The notes beneath the pieces are model-generated. The model searched no databases. It saw only the letters and a list, made by a program, of their open reading frames with translations, and had not been told where the DNA came from. 64,000 nt of DNA. It comes from Asterias rubens (taxonomy: Eukaryota; Echinodermata; Asteroidea; Forcipulatida; Asteriidae). A program made the position numbers and the translations under genes. The stretch spans positions 3,282,309 to 3,346,308 of the forward strand of contig NC_047065.1 of the NCBI RefSeq assembly GCF_902459465.1. The letters are read 5' to 3'. The first letter of the stretch is position 1, and the number at the start of each line of letters is the position of its first letter. Below, in pieces: positions 33,470 to 55,266 of the stretch.

Positions 33470-33884
33470 TTCCAAAGGCCTGCTTAAAGACACTGGACAC
33501 TTATTATTGGTAATTTTGTCAATAACCAGTCTTCTCACTCGGTGTATTTTAACATAATTATGCATAACAACAAACTTGAGAAAATATGAGCTCAATCGGT
33601 CGAGACCGATTGAATTCAAATTTTCACAGGTTTGTTACTTTTTTGCATACAAATTATGTTAAGATACAACAAGTGAGAAGACTGATCTTTGACCACAACC
33701 AAAGATGTCTAGTGTCTTGAAGCCAAACAAGTACCTAAGCACAACAAAATATTGTTTTCAAGAAATAGGTTACCAGCCAACCTACCATGTCACGTGTACA
33801 ACTACTGGGATCCTGCTCATTCTGCTAAGCATGCAGTCAAGCAATATTTTCTTAGTATAAAAAGCTCTGTGAAATTGGTCCCTG
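33470..33884. repeat. CAGGGCCCAATTTCAT-family MITE containing an M1 copy
   Basis: Ends CTGGGCCCAATTCC and GAAATTGGTCCCTG enclose a truncated M1 element (33484-33720), a nested insertion. Confidence 0.75.
33484..33720 (-). repeat. M1 element, core deleted, nested
   Basis: The left M1 end is joined near GGTCGAGACCGATTG directly to the right half, so the centre is missing. Confidence 0.8.
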
Positions 33885-34057
33885 AGAAGTGGCAGCGGAG
33901 GGATTACCTTAGGGACACGACTTTTTATTTAAAACTATTTCAAGTAAAATACAACTTAGGATGTTTTATCACTGTAGAATCGAAGTTTGCCATTATACAC
34001 TTCAGCAGCTTTTGAACTCGTTTCTGTTGCATTCCACCAAACCACTCGTTTCTGAAA

Positions 34058-34433
34058 CAATACTGGAGTGGTTTTTGCTAACAAAACAGTTGATGGCAGT
34101 TTGTTATATAATCACTTAATGTAATCCACCATTATACATAAACTGACACACACCTGTAGAAGTATGAGATCGATCGGCCATTTGGGTCACGAGAAAATAG
34201 TACACTTTTTTGTGCAGGCTATCGATTATAAACAAAATATAATGAAACGTTCACTGAGCGATGAACTCCAAATGGAAATCAATTTTATTTATTTCTCATC
34301 AAAATATGACATTCCAGACAAACATTATTTCCAGAAGGTACGTTTTATATCATCATCAATACACCGCAAAGGTTTTTATGTAAATCTGTGACCTTTGACG
34401 ATTTTCTTCCCCAACCAGTTCTGTAATGTTTCC
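34058..34433. repeat. GGAACATTACAGAATTGG-family element
   Basis: The interior (GAGATCGATCGGCC, GGTCACGAGA) and right end CCAGTTCTGTAATGTTTCC match 37753-38118. Confidence 0.75.
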
Positions 34434-34820
34434 TTAAGGGCATTTTGACACCTTTGATATTTTCAAAGACCAGTATTATCACTTGGTGTATCCCACCACA
34501 TGCATAATCAATGACAAAATCTGTGAAAATTTTGAATCAATTAATCATCGAAGTTGTAAGAAAATAATGAAAAAAAAAACATGTTGCATAAATTTATTTG
34601 CTTTCAGGTGCATAAAAAAGGCTCCAGGCTTGAAGTATTTCTTATTATTTGAGTGCGAAATTATTACCTCTTTCTAAAATACTACCTTACTTCAGGGGCC
34701 GAAGCCTTTTCTCACAATGATTTATACCATCGGCAGCTTTCCATTGCTCGTTAATATACGGAGTAGGTTTTATGCTAATAGTTATTTTGAGTAATTACCA
34801 ATAGTGTCCAGTGCCTTTAA
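34434..34820 (-). repeat. M1 element, core type B
   Basis: Core AAAGGCTCCAGGCTTGAAG; ends GTGTCCAGTGCCTTTAA. Confidence 0.9.
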
Positions 34821-34883
34821 GCAAATTTGTTCTCTGCTTAAAGCAGCTCTATAATTGGGCAATGGTTCCAATTTCGTGTCCAC

Positions 34884-35036
34884 TGGGGGACCTTTGAGAC
34901 GCTGGGTGGCAGCAGACTTTAAGTAAGTAAGTCATTGTTCTCGGTAATGCACAAAGCATTGCTTAGAACTATACGTAACTATATGTAACTTTCACTTGGT
35001 AAGTCTGCTGCCACCTAGCGTTCCAAAGACTACCAT
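34884..35036. repeat. Palindromic element (GGCAGCAGACTT family)
   Basis: Inverted ends GCTGGGTGGCAGCAGACTTT and AGTCTGCTGCCACCTAGCG. A relative is at 48455-48545. Confidence 0.75.
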
Positions 35037-35868
35037 AAGGTCGAAGAGAGCAAACTATTTTCAACAATTCACATCTTGTTCCATCCTTCGCTCGTCCCCT
35101 AGCGCCTTGGCTTAACCAAAGGCGCTTGGATAGACAAACGTATCAAGCACGCTCATTAGGTCTATCCAGAAAATTCCCAGTCCCATCATGCAACACATTT
35201 TCACTGGTTCTATCTCTATGCACTGCGGCGCATGACGTACTTCCTGGTAAAGAATCTATACCCGTAGCCCATCCCAGCGGTCCTGGATAGCCGCTCGGGC
35301 CGAGCGAAGTTCCATCCACACCTGACACAAAACGGACAAGTTTACAAAAAGCCATTTTGAGGAACAAACAGTGCACTTGTATAGGGGCCACCATATCTCA
35401 AAAAGGCTAATAAACACGTCGGCATCATGACTTATGTTAAAAAAACGAACGCACGAGCTGTTTGGTGGAATACAAAAGAAACGAGTTTGAAGGCTGTTAA
35501 TGAAAACAAAAAAGTGTTTGCATATTGAAAAGTAGAACTATGACAAAACACAACGGTCAATTGATTGACTGAAAACGAACTGGCTTAAGATAAACATCAG
35601 ATCGAAAAACCCCAATAACAACAAAGCAATTATTGAATAAAAATATAAATTTTAAAATATAAATTTGCTCCAAAGCAGCATTCTTTGTCCCCTTTGGAAA
35701 TTTTGTTAAGAACACGTGCAGTCCGTGACATGTGTTTCAATTTACACAAACGAAAACGTGTCTTAACGAAACAAGAGAATAAAATAAAAGTATTGGCAAT
35801 AAGAAATCGTAGATGGCAAACCAAACCAAATTTCATTTTTGTTTGTTTGCAAGCTGTCAGGAAAAGTG
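35037..35868. other. No gene recognised
   Basis: A minus-strand open stretch (35394-35143) resembles nothing known to me and lacks splice or start support. It ends at the promoter of the Ser-Gly gene. Confidence 0.35.
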
Positions 35869-35876
35869 TATAAATA
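35869..35876 (+). promoter_or_regulatory. TATA box of the Ser-Gly protein gene
   Basis: TATAAATA is followed 31 bases later by an initiator-like TCACTC (A at 35900), and by the start codon at 35985. Spacing and sequence fit a focused RNA polymerase II promoter. Confidence 0.7.
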
Positions 35877-35984
35877 AGCAGCTAATGCGAGTATTTGTCA
35901 CTCTTGCAAGTGTGATCATCAGTTGCAGACCAACCAACAGAGTTATTAGCATTTTCGTCGAGTTGAGAGTTTTCGAACCCCATC

Positions 35985-38900
35985 ATGGCATCTACCCGTC
36001 TCATCCTCACCAGTGTGCTTATGGTTCTGCTTGTCCGTAAGTTTTTTTTTACACGTAAAGGGCACTGGACACTATTGGTAATTATTCAAAATAACAGTTA
36101 GCATAACAAAAAGTTACTTGGTGACAATCAATGGGGAGCTGCTGATAGCAAAACACATTGTTAGAAACGGCTACCTCTAAAGTAACGAAGTTTTTGAGAA
36201 AGGGGTAATTAGTTTTCTCAGTCAAATATTAAAAGACTTCAGCTAAAAGTTATTCACTGTGTACTTCTGAAAGCGCTCAAAATTGTGCAATAGTGTTCTT
36301 TCATTATTTTCTTGCGAAATCGATGACAAATAATTGAGCCCAAATTTTCACATGCAGGTTTGCTATTATATGCATAAGTTGGGATACACCGAGGGAGAAT
36401 ACCACTTGAAAATTACCAAACGTGTGCAGTGCCTTTAATTGTTTATGTTTTAACTATTGGCCTTTACGTTTGGTACGTATGGACGTCATATCGAGAGAAA
36501 AAACAAGCCCTACTGTCCACCAGGGCGGAATAGTTGGCCCGATTTTGTTTCTCGGTATTAATTTATACAGTTCCGAAAGATACACTTCGTATGTAAGCTA
36601 TCGTGTTCATTATAGATATAGATACTTTGTTTTGTTTATTTTGGCAGCAATACGCTTTAAAGGCAGTGGACACTATTGGTAGTTCCTACAAAATAATTAT
36701 TACTATAAACCTTTCTTGATTACTTGTAATGGGGAGAGGTTGATAGTATAAAACATTGTGAGAAACAGCTCCCTCTGAAGTGGAGTAGTTTTCAAGAAAG
36801 AAGTAATTTTCTACGAATTTGATTTCGAGACCTCAAATTTAGAGTTTGGGGTCTCCTGAAAGCATACAACTTCGTGATACCATGGTGGGACAAGGTTTTT
36901 TTTCTTTCATTTATATCTCACAACTGCGACGACCGATTGAGCTCAAATCTTCAAAGGTGTGTTATTTTATGCATTATGTTGAGATACACCAACTGTGAAG
37001 ACTAGTCTTTGACAATTACCAATAGTGTCCAGTGTCTTTAAAGCAAAAATGGCAATTACGTCATGCTTGGGAGTTAAATGCTTTGTTATACCTCCACGCT
37101 GCAACAAAGCGGTTGTATAAGGAGGAGCTCTCACCTATGCCGTAACATGAGTGATGACGTAACAGAGCTTTTCGCGAATCATTCAGAACAGCACTTAATA
37201 TAAGGGTATTTGAAATAATTGTTTTTGTTTACATAATTAAAATCTATTTATAGTCATATGGCTCGATTTCCTTTTTAATTAAAACCATTTCAAATGAAAT
37301 TCAGTAAAGATCACGCTTGCCAGTTCGCCCAAGTACCTGTTTGAAGGCAGTGGACACCCAAACTGTTAAAGACCAGTACTCACTAGGTGTTATCCCAACA
37401 TTTATAATCAGACAAATCTGTGAAAATTTTAACCCAATTGGTAGTAAAAAAGTTGAAAGAGAATAATGCAAGAAAAACATCCCTGTTCATCTTTGTGTGC
37501 TTTCAGATGCATATATTATGAAAGGCTTCAGCTAAAATTGTATTTAATTATTAATATTGAGTGAGAAATTACCTCTTCCTAAAAAAAGAGTTACCCCAGG
37601 GAGAGCCGTTTCTCACAATGTTTTATATCAACAGCTCTCCATTGCTCGTTACCATGTAAGTTTGTTTGCTAACCATTGTTTTGAGAAATTACCAAATTAA
37701 AGTGCATTTAAAAGATCAACAAAACTCAAATCTTTATAGATACACAACGACAATTAAAGGAACATTACAGAATTGGTTTTTGCTAAACAAAACAGTTGCT
37801 GACAGTGTAAGCACTTTATGTAATCCACCATATACATAAACTGACAAACCTGTAGAAGTTTGAGATCGATCGGCCGTCTGGGTCACGAGAGAATAGTGGA
37901 AAACCGTTTACAAATTTTGCATTGCTTTGATGCCAAAATAAAAATGAATAGAACGCTCACTGAGCGATAAACTCCACACGCAAATAATATGACATTTCAG
38001 ACAGAAATATTTCAAGGGATGTTTTCAACTATCATCATCATTAGACCGTGTAAGTTTTATGTAAATCTGTGGTCTTCACTATTTTTGTTTCTTACCAATT
38101 CTGTAACGTTCCTTCAAGCGACAACGGACTTCTTTATGGTAAAATGTTTTTTGTGTGAAGTTGTTAAAGGACCCAACAATAAAAATTTTTTGTAATGGTT
38201 GTTGAATTTGTTTCCCTTTCTTTTTGCACAGAAACATGTACGGCATGGCGATGGAACAATCACCACAACAGTAAGTATTTTTTTAGTGTCATTAGGGGGG
38301 AGGGAGTGACCAATAGAATGTTCAAGTCGCGCACGTATTCGAACACTGGAGCCCGCTCAAAGTTTGTGTCATACATAAGTCCCAGCAGTAGGGAGGATAG
38401 ATTCACGTTACGCGAGCAAAAACGTGAACGTGAACGTCAGTGCATTCAATGTGACGTCACCAGTGCATTCAATGTGACGTCACCACATTGGGCTTATTTC
38501 ATGCTCACGTATGACGTCTGCACGTACGAAGCTGACGTGAGAAATGGTAACTTCTCGTATGCTTATAAAGTATATAAGATTTTTTCAACAACATTTTCTG
38601 ACGTTCAACGTTCACGATTTTGCTCGCGAAACGTGCAGCCATACCTCCCTTTTATTCTCACGAATACACACGAGACATTGTACGTGGACCGTGTCATGTG
38701 TAGTCTTGTCCCAAGACGTTAGTGCTCGACATTGGATAATGCATACACGCTCAATTGTAAATCTTTAAAGCGCGCCCTCTTTCACTAGAGAGATTGACTG
38801 GCGATAGACTGGGCCTCTGTCTTTATCCGCAACGTCAGATGTTCAGGCTAGACTGGGTACACCACATCTATGTTCGTGACAAGAAAATAATATCGCCTGC

Positions 38901-40581
38901 TTGTTTACCATTATAAAAACCACCCACCCACACCTTAGAAGTACGTTCGCCTAATGGTTGTCAACGTTCGCCAACAGTGGCGTTGCACAACTCGTTCCAG
39001 TCGAAATTGTTGGCGAACGTCGTGCGCAAACGTTGGTAACGTTTGCCCAAGTGGAACGCATCCCTGATCTCGCTTCCATGTGGTGCAGACCTTTTCTGTT
39101 GAATTTTCAATCGTAACAATTTTAAACTAATTTGTGTGTATCTTTTTGTTTGTAGACCATCGCTGGGAGCACTCTAGGGGTTCAAGTTCCCAAGAAGAAT
39201 CAGGTTCCGGCTCCGGCACTAGTTGCGGGTCAGGATCTGGGTCAGGTTCTGGGTCAGGTTCTGGGTCAGGTTCTGGGTCAGGTTCTGGGTCAGGTTCTGG
39301 GTCAGGTTCTGGGTCTGGATCTTGGTCGGGATCAAACTCTGGTTCTGGGTCAGGTTCTGGGTCAGGTTCTGTGTCAGGTTCTGGGTCAGGTTCTGGGTCA
39401 GGTTCTGGGTCTAGTTCTGGATCAGCTTCTGGATCTTGGTCGGGATCAAACTCTGGTTCTGGGTCAGGTTCTGAGTCAGGTTGTGGGTCAGGTTCTGGGT
39501 CAGGTTCTGGGTCTAGTTCTGGATCTAGTTCTGGATCAGCTTCTGTGTCAACAACCGTGCCTACTACTACCACTATAAGTATGGTAACCTCTGACCCCGG
39601 AGATTCTAGTTTCTCAAGCTTAGACACTACTACTGACAACTCCGTGCCTACTACTACTACTAGTGTGGTGACCTCTGACCCCGGAAGCGAATCCAGTGTG
39701 GTAACTGACCCCGTAGATTCTAGTTTCTCAAGCTTAGACACTACTACTGACAACTCCGTGCCTACTACTACTACTAGTGTGGTGACCTCTGACCCCGGAA
39801 GCGAAACCAGTGTGGTAACTGACCCCGTAGATTCTAGTTTCTCAAGCTTAGACACTACTACTGACAACTCCGTGCCTACTACTACTACTACTAGTGTGGT
39901 GCCCTCTGACCCCGGAAGCGAAACCAGTGTGGTAACTGACCCCGTAGATTCTAGTTTCTCAACCTTAGACACTACTACTGACAACTCCGTGCCTACTCCT
40001 ACTACTAGTGTGGTGACCTCTGACCCCGTAGATGTTAGTTTCTCAAGCCTAAACAGTTTTCAACCAGGTGCACGTTAAGTCTGCATGGTAAGAACCATCA
40101 TTTAATACTTTCGTACCTATAACGTGTTAATTTGTGTATGTTTCGGCACAAAATGAAATCCCGTGAACCGAATCATATTATTCTACCAAACGTATTTTTT
40201 TTATAACATCTTTAAAGACACTGGACACTATTGGATTGTCAAAGACCAGTACTTCTCACTTGGTGTATCTCAACATAATGTGTACAAAATATACACAAAC
40301 CGGTGAAAATCTGAGTTTAATTGGTCGTCGAAATTGCGACATAATAATTAAAGAAAAAAAAAACACCAGTGTCACACGAAGAACTGTGCTTTCAGATGCT
40401 TGATTTCGAGATGCTTGATTTCGAATTTTAAACCTGTAAGGTTTTTTGATAATAATTATTTTGAGTAATTACAAATAGTGTCCACTGCCTTTAAAAAAAG
40501 ATAATTGATGAAAATCACATAATTTGTATTACAAAAAAATAATGAACTTGTATGTTTACAGGAGCAGAAGAAACCGGATGA
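35985..40581 (+). CDS. Secreted Ser-Gly / Thr-Ser-Asp repeat protein, family unknown
   Basis: Likely exons 35985-36036, 38232-38270, 39156-40067 and 40562-40581, all phase 1, giving about 340 residues. Exon 1 opens a signal peptide ([17 protein letters not shown]) completed by exon 2 (QTCTA, likely cleavage before WRW). Next come a short His/Asn/Arg stretch ([14 protein letters not shown]), roughly 120 residues of almost pure Ser-Gly, then four 38-39-residue repeats with [21 protein letters not shown] and [10 protein letters not shown]. Ser-Gly runs near acidic residues are the usual attachment context for glycosaminoglycans (as in serglycin), and Thr/Ser/Pro repeats suit O-glycosylation; a secreted proteoglycan- or mucin-like matrix protein is an inference. 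The 3' end is uncertain: donor 40068 (CAG|GTGCAC) or 40074 (CAC|GTTAAG), or reading on to the stop at 40076-40078. Confidence 0.75.
36056..36438 (+). repeat. M1 element, core type B
   Basis: In the first intron of the Ser-Gly gene, 20 bases after the donor; core AAAAGACTTCAGC. Confidence 0.9.
36656..37042 (+). repeat. M1 element, core type A
   Basis: Core GAGACCTCAAATTTAGAG; complete termini. Confidence 0.9.
37342..37712 (-). repeat. M1 element, core type B, worn ends
   Basis: GAAGGCAGTGGACACCC to AAAGTGCATTTAAAA; core AAAGGCTTCAGCTAAA. Confidence 0.85.
37753..38118. repeat. GGAACATTACAGAATTGG-family element
   Basis: Inverted ends GGAACATTACAGAATTGG and CCAATTCTGTAACGTTCC. Better preserved than 34058-34433. 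Confidence 0.8.
38320..38645. repeat. Palindromic element with ACGTGAACGTGAACGTC motifs
   Basis: Arms around GCGAGCAAAAACGTGAACG and CGTTCACGATTTTGCTCGCG. A tandem 23-bp unit (GTGCATTCAATGTGACGTCA) occurs twice inside. A relative is at 42232-42400. Confidence 0.65.
38940..39070. repeat. Palindromic element
   Basis: AACGTTCGCCAACAGTGG and GTTGGCGAACGTCGTGC form inverted arms in the second intron of the Ser-Gly gene. Confidence 0.6.
39196..39545 (+). repeat. Coding minisatellite, 12-bp unit (Ser-Gly-Ser-Gly)
   Basis: Runs of GGTTCTGGGTCA are broken by a 78-base block containing TCTTGGTCGGGATCAAAC that occurs twice (about 39330 and 39438). All copies stay in frame with the Ser-Gly protein. Confidence 0.95.
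40211..40496 (-). repeat. M1 element, right half deleted
   Basis: Complete ends with a shortened interior; last intron of the Ser-Gly gene. Confidence 0.85.
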
Positions 40582-40851
40582 TGACGAACAACTTGACGGC
40601 TTTTGATTCTTCTGATGAAGAATAGATTATAGATCAACGTTTATTACAATTAGTTCTTTATTTATTAGTCTAGAGTAAATTGACGCAATGAACCTACACT
40701 CAGAAAGGTTATTATTTTATTAAGCAATGTTTTACCGACATTTTTTCCAACTACCAATGTTATTTTTCTTTTCCTCCGGTGTTAATCATTTCCATATATA
40801 CTGTTCATCATGTTTTAGCATTCTTTACAAAACTTGTTTAGTACGAGAACA

Positions 40852-40857
40852 AATAAA
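40852..40857 (+). terminator. Poly(A) signal, Ser-Gly gene
   Basis: AATAAA about 270 bases past the last exon's stop codons. Confidence 0.6.
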
Positions 40858-40892
40858 ATTTTAACATTATAATCTTAAATGTTATAATTAAA

Positions 40893-41530
40893 GGGAAGGT
40901 ATACACTTATCATAAAATATGTATGCGCAACTTTTTTGAATGATTGGGATGATAAGCCTTATGACCTTTATCACGCCGTCACCGTTGTGGTCGTGTTTCC
41001 TGTTTCCAATTACGGTATTGAATGCTAACATTAATTGCGCAAACATGGCGCCAGACTATTATTTCGTCCAGCCTCAGTTTGATACATTGTGTTGGAATAG
41101 AGTGAAATCAAGATGGCCACACCGTGACAAATTTCTACGAGTGACACTTATGACATTGTGTGTTCCTTCAGGAATTTTGTTTACTGCGTGGACATTATAA
41201 ATTCTGAATTTTCGGCGATATCTTAAAAACGCTGCAAAAATGAAATAGTTACAACTTCGGTTAAAGGATTGAAACAATTGAACCGTTCCAAAATCGAAAG
41301 GTATAGACGTTGTGACCTTTGACCTTTGACGTCACTCGAAAACCATAACACGATTCACGCGCATATCGCCGGGCAAAACCTTCGTGTTTTGGCAGCCAGC
41401 TAGAAAGTCTACGCATCTTACCATGACTACGCCTCTTCTTGCTCGGCGAAACATGACTTGGACAGTGTTTTGTCAACAAAGGGCGGTTTGAATGTAAGCA
41501 GAGGTCACATCATCTATACTTTCCTTTCAA
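40893..41530. mobile_element. ~640-bp TIR element
   Basis: Ends AAAGGGAAGGTATACAC and CTATACTTTCCTTTC are inverted. No coding capacity is seen. Confidence 0.7.
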
Positions 41531-42231
41531 GATAATGGGAATAAATAACAAAGGCAAATTACATATATGTTGCATCTTGTCATCGGAGAGCAATTTACAT
41601 GCAATCTCACTAGTTACATGTGCGAATTTGTACTTCATTGAGGATTGTAAGAGATCGTTAGAAAAAAACCTCCTGTCGTGCTACCAAAGTCTTCATTATG
41701 TTTACAGTGCAATTGGTTGCCACCAAGTTGCCTATGAAAAGTGCTAAATGTGACACAAGGCTTTTTGTCATAATTTTCTATTTATAGTTATGTGTCTAAA
41801 TCTCTGTTTTATAAGAGATTACTTAAGTTATGAAATACTTATCTGTCATTAGCATAATAAAGAGATATCTCAATCAAAATTAAATGTATGTTAAAAGCAT
41901 AAGTTTCATGGACCCAATTTCTAAAAAGCATGTTCAGCGCTTAACCTTTTTAGAGAGTAGGTCTATGGCATAAAGTAATTTGTTCTTTCGTCAAAAACAT
42001 TGCTCTTTTAAAGTGGTATATCGGTTACTGAATAAATTTAAATTCTGAAATGATGAACCGTTCTTATCGCTTTTTATTTACTTGTTTGTTTTAAAGTCGT
42101 GTCCCTAAAAAGGTGACCCCTCTGCTGTCGCAGAGATGTCGTGGTGATGTCGTGGGTGCGATCCCTGACAACCCGACAGTTACAATGTTCCGTACCCCCC
42201 CCTCCCCCGAACAAAGATATTAGCGAGGTTT
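41531..42231. other. No gene seen
   Basis: AT-rich, with a fragment near 41690-41765 related to the right arm of 21343-21563 and a weak tRNA-like box at about 42155-42175. Confidence 0.4.
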
Positions 42232-42400
42232 ATGTGCACGTTACGCTAGCAAATACGTGAACGTGAACGTCAAAAAATTGTGTTGTTTCTTGAGTGACGT
42301 CGCCACTTTGGGCTTATTTTATGCTCACGTATGACGTCTGCGTTGTTTCTGGGTGAAGTCGCCACTTTGGGCTTATTGATGGCCAAACTGTACACGTCCG
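42232..42400. repeat. Relative of the 38320-38645 element
   Basis: Shares ACGTGAACGTGAACGTC and two copies of GTCGCCACTTTGGGCTTATT. Confidence 0.65.
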
Positions 42401-42821
42401 CGATACAATTTTACTGCGTATTTCTATGTGAAATGAATGAGGTCAAAGGTGAAAGTACACGCCGAGTTTGGAGGCAGGCCTCTAGCGTTAATCACGAGCT
42501 TCGAAGTGTGACGTCAGATGTTCAGGCTAGGTGGAAAAGACTTGCGTCCGACGCGTGGTCGTCTCATCCTCAATTTGTCATGGGGGTGCACTCCAGGAGT
42601 CGCCGCCATCACCTGGTCTCTTCCAATCGCTGCTCTTCCAGCTCTCCTACCTACCACTCCACTCAGCCCATGGAGCTATACAAAGTCCTTTAAGCTCAAT
42701 GCTCATCCCATGTATATTTCCACCATGGTGGACAGAGTCTCCGAGAACAGATTGCCTTATGACACCGGCGCGATGATTCAGAGTTCTCAGGCTCAACATT
42801 TTGTCTTTGTTCAATCTAAAA

Positions 42822-53319
<10,498 letters not shown>

Positions 53320-53426
53320 GATAGTCTGACCAAGTTGTTCAATGTGTTAAAAAGTTTATTAAAATAATTAACTATTACTTTGATATTAAAAAACAACAGT
53401 TACTAGCACTTGATAAGACATACCAC

Positions 53427-53615
53427 CTGTTTGGTGTGACTGCCGCAACTGTTTGCCTGTTGCGCAAATTTGAACACGTCTACTGCTCTACAGGGGAAGT
53501 CTTCACTGGCCGTAGACTGCAGACCGTTGCGTGATCTCAGAATACTTGCAATAATTATTCCCACAGAGATGGCAGTGCTGTTTGACAACTGGTGCGCAGT
53601 TGAAGTGATAGACAA
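53427..53615 (-). CDS. Possible upstream first exon of channel A
   Basis: Sixty-three codons from ATG 53615 to a CAG|GTGGTA donor. The acceptor TTGGTCAG at 53326-53333 would add ACT ATC and then read the ATG at 53319 in frame. The peptide has a hydrophobic run (AISVGIIIASIL) unusual for a DEG/ENaC cytoplasmic N-terminus. It may be untranslated or spurious. Confidence 0.25.
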
Positions 53616-53619
53616 GTTT

Positions 53620-55266
53620 GTATCTTGACATTAGGCTCTGGTCCAACCGGAAAACTTATCAACACAGAGTAAGCTCTCGTACGTTGCTTAAATCAGTGTT
53701 GTGTAGTCTTGACATCTTGAATCTTAAATTGTTATACTCTTTAATTCTAAAAGCATTGCTGTTGTCCTGGAGAGATTGGGTTGCAAAATCCATTCGAGCT
53801 CTGTGCTTTTATGCTGTCAATGTTGTACTTGTAGTATTGTCAGTTTGTCCTGCGAGAGATTGGAAGTTCCATCCCTCCTCTCATAGCTGGCAGTGCTTCT
53901 ACATTGAACCCTCGCAGATTTGTTGCAGTGACACACGCCACTGTGACTCCGTGCTCATAATGTTTTCCCTCGGTTGCACCTTTCTCGCTCTGTGTTCACG
54001 GGCTTGTCCGTTTTAAAAGTACGGTGTTAACACTAATTTGTGCATTACAAAAAGATGCATTAAATTACTCTTACCTACATCCGGTGTACTAAGCCTTACC
54101 TCCGTTCTGTGGCTTGGTTACGTTTAAAGACGAGTACAAATTTACACATGTTGATCATGTAAATAACTGAAGCATCTTTCTTTTAACAAACCAAACCCCA
54201 TTAGGTTGTTCTTAATTTATTGATGGCGATATAATGTTTCACTGTAATAGACACTCTTAAGAATGCACTGGTAAAGTATATGTACACAACAATGATGTAA
54301 CTCTTAATGACGTGACAAGCTTAATTTATTATTACCTATATTAATAATCCACCAAACGTTTAGTTTAGCTTCGGTCTTAACTGTATCGCAAGTCGTATTA
54401 AATGTGTTCTACAAAAAAAAAAGACATTTACAATAAATCACCGGTTAAACCTTGTCGCAATTACCGACAAGCATTAATTTTCAAACCTTACTAAATGAGT
54501 CGGCGTTGAAATGAATGGATTGTTTCTGTTGAAACTTGCCTAGAAAACCACATGTATTTCAATATTGTATTTTATTATTAAATATTAAAAACCACAGGGG
54601 AAACTTGACTGTTGGAATTTTAAATGACAAAATAGGGAGGCCGTTAACATAGGCTCAGTTAGAGCTATGGTGGTTCAGTTGGTAGAGTGTCAGCACATTT
54701 ATCCGGTGTCGATGGTTAGAATCCCACTCTGACTAGCCAGTTTTGTCTTTGTTCAACCTCAAATCACAATTATCATTAACTTGAAAGTAGATGAAAGATA
54801 ACAAAAAAGTGCTATTGGCATAACTTCTACTTATTCGGAAACACTATCGGCACTAATAACAAAACCAACAACTAAATCTCGAGTAACAAAACGAACATCC
54901 AGTTCAATTCAATTCAAATTAAATTCAAATCTTTATTTATCATCCCCAGCATGAAAATCACTTTCTCGGCTTGCACATGAAAGTATAGTAATTAAAAACA
55001 GCAGAAAAACAAACATAAACCGTAGAAATTAACAGCAACAATAAGAAAAGTATCACATGGCACAAATAATAGTTTTTAAAATACACCGAAATTAAAAAAT
55101 CCATCAAAACACAAAATAAACCAAGGATGACTTGGAAAGGAAAGGAGGACGGAAAAGGAAAGGAAAGGGGGGACGGAAAGGGACAGAAGGAGGGGTAGGG
55201 GTGGGGGTGGGTAGTGGGAAGACAATGTACACGAACATGTAACATTTCTTCATTTGACAGGCAGGT
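53620..55266. other. Intergenic region between channel genes B and A
   Basis: It contains a tRNA-like SINE head at about 54661-54740 and an AG-rich low-complexity tract (55135-55215). TTTATT at 54932-54937 could be the poly(A) signal of gene B. No coding gene recognised. Confidence 0.5.
54661..54745 (+). repeat. tRNA-like SINE head
   Basis: TATGGTGGTTCAGTTGGTAG (box A) and CGATGGTTAGAATCCCAC (box B). Confidence 0.6.

Noticed and set aside
35143..35394. 83-codon minus-strand open frame as a gene
   Set aside because: No recognisable domain, no splice partners and no promoter evidence; chance frame in unique sequence.
39127..39984. 285-codon minus-strand open frame rich in Asp-Pro-Glu-Pro
   Set aside because: It is the complement of the Ser-Gly and Thr/Ser repeats. 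Period-12 and period-114 arrays without stops stay open on both strands. The plus strand has promoter, signal peptide and splice support.
53618..54016. 132-codon plus-strand open frame between the channel genes
   Set aside because: No family resemblance and no flanking splice or poly(A) support; hydrophobic content fits chance translation of T-rich DNA.
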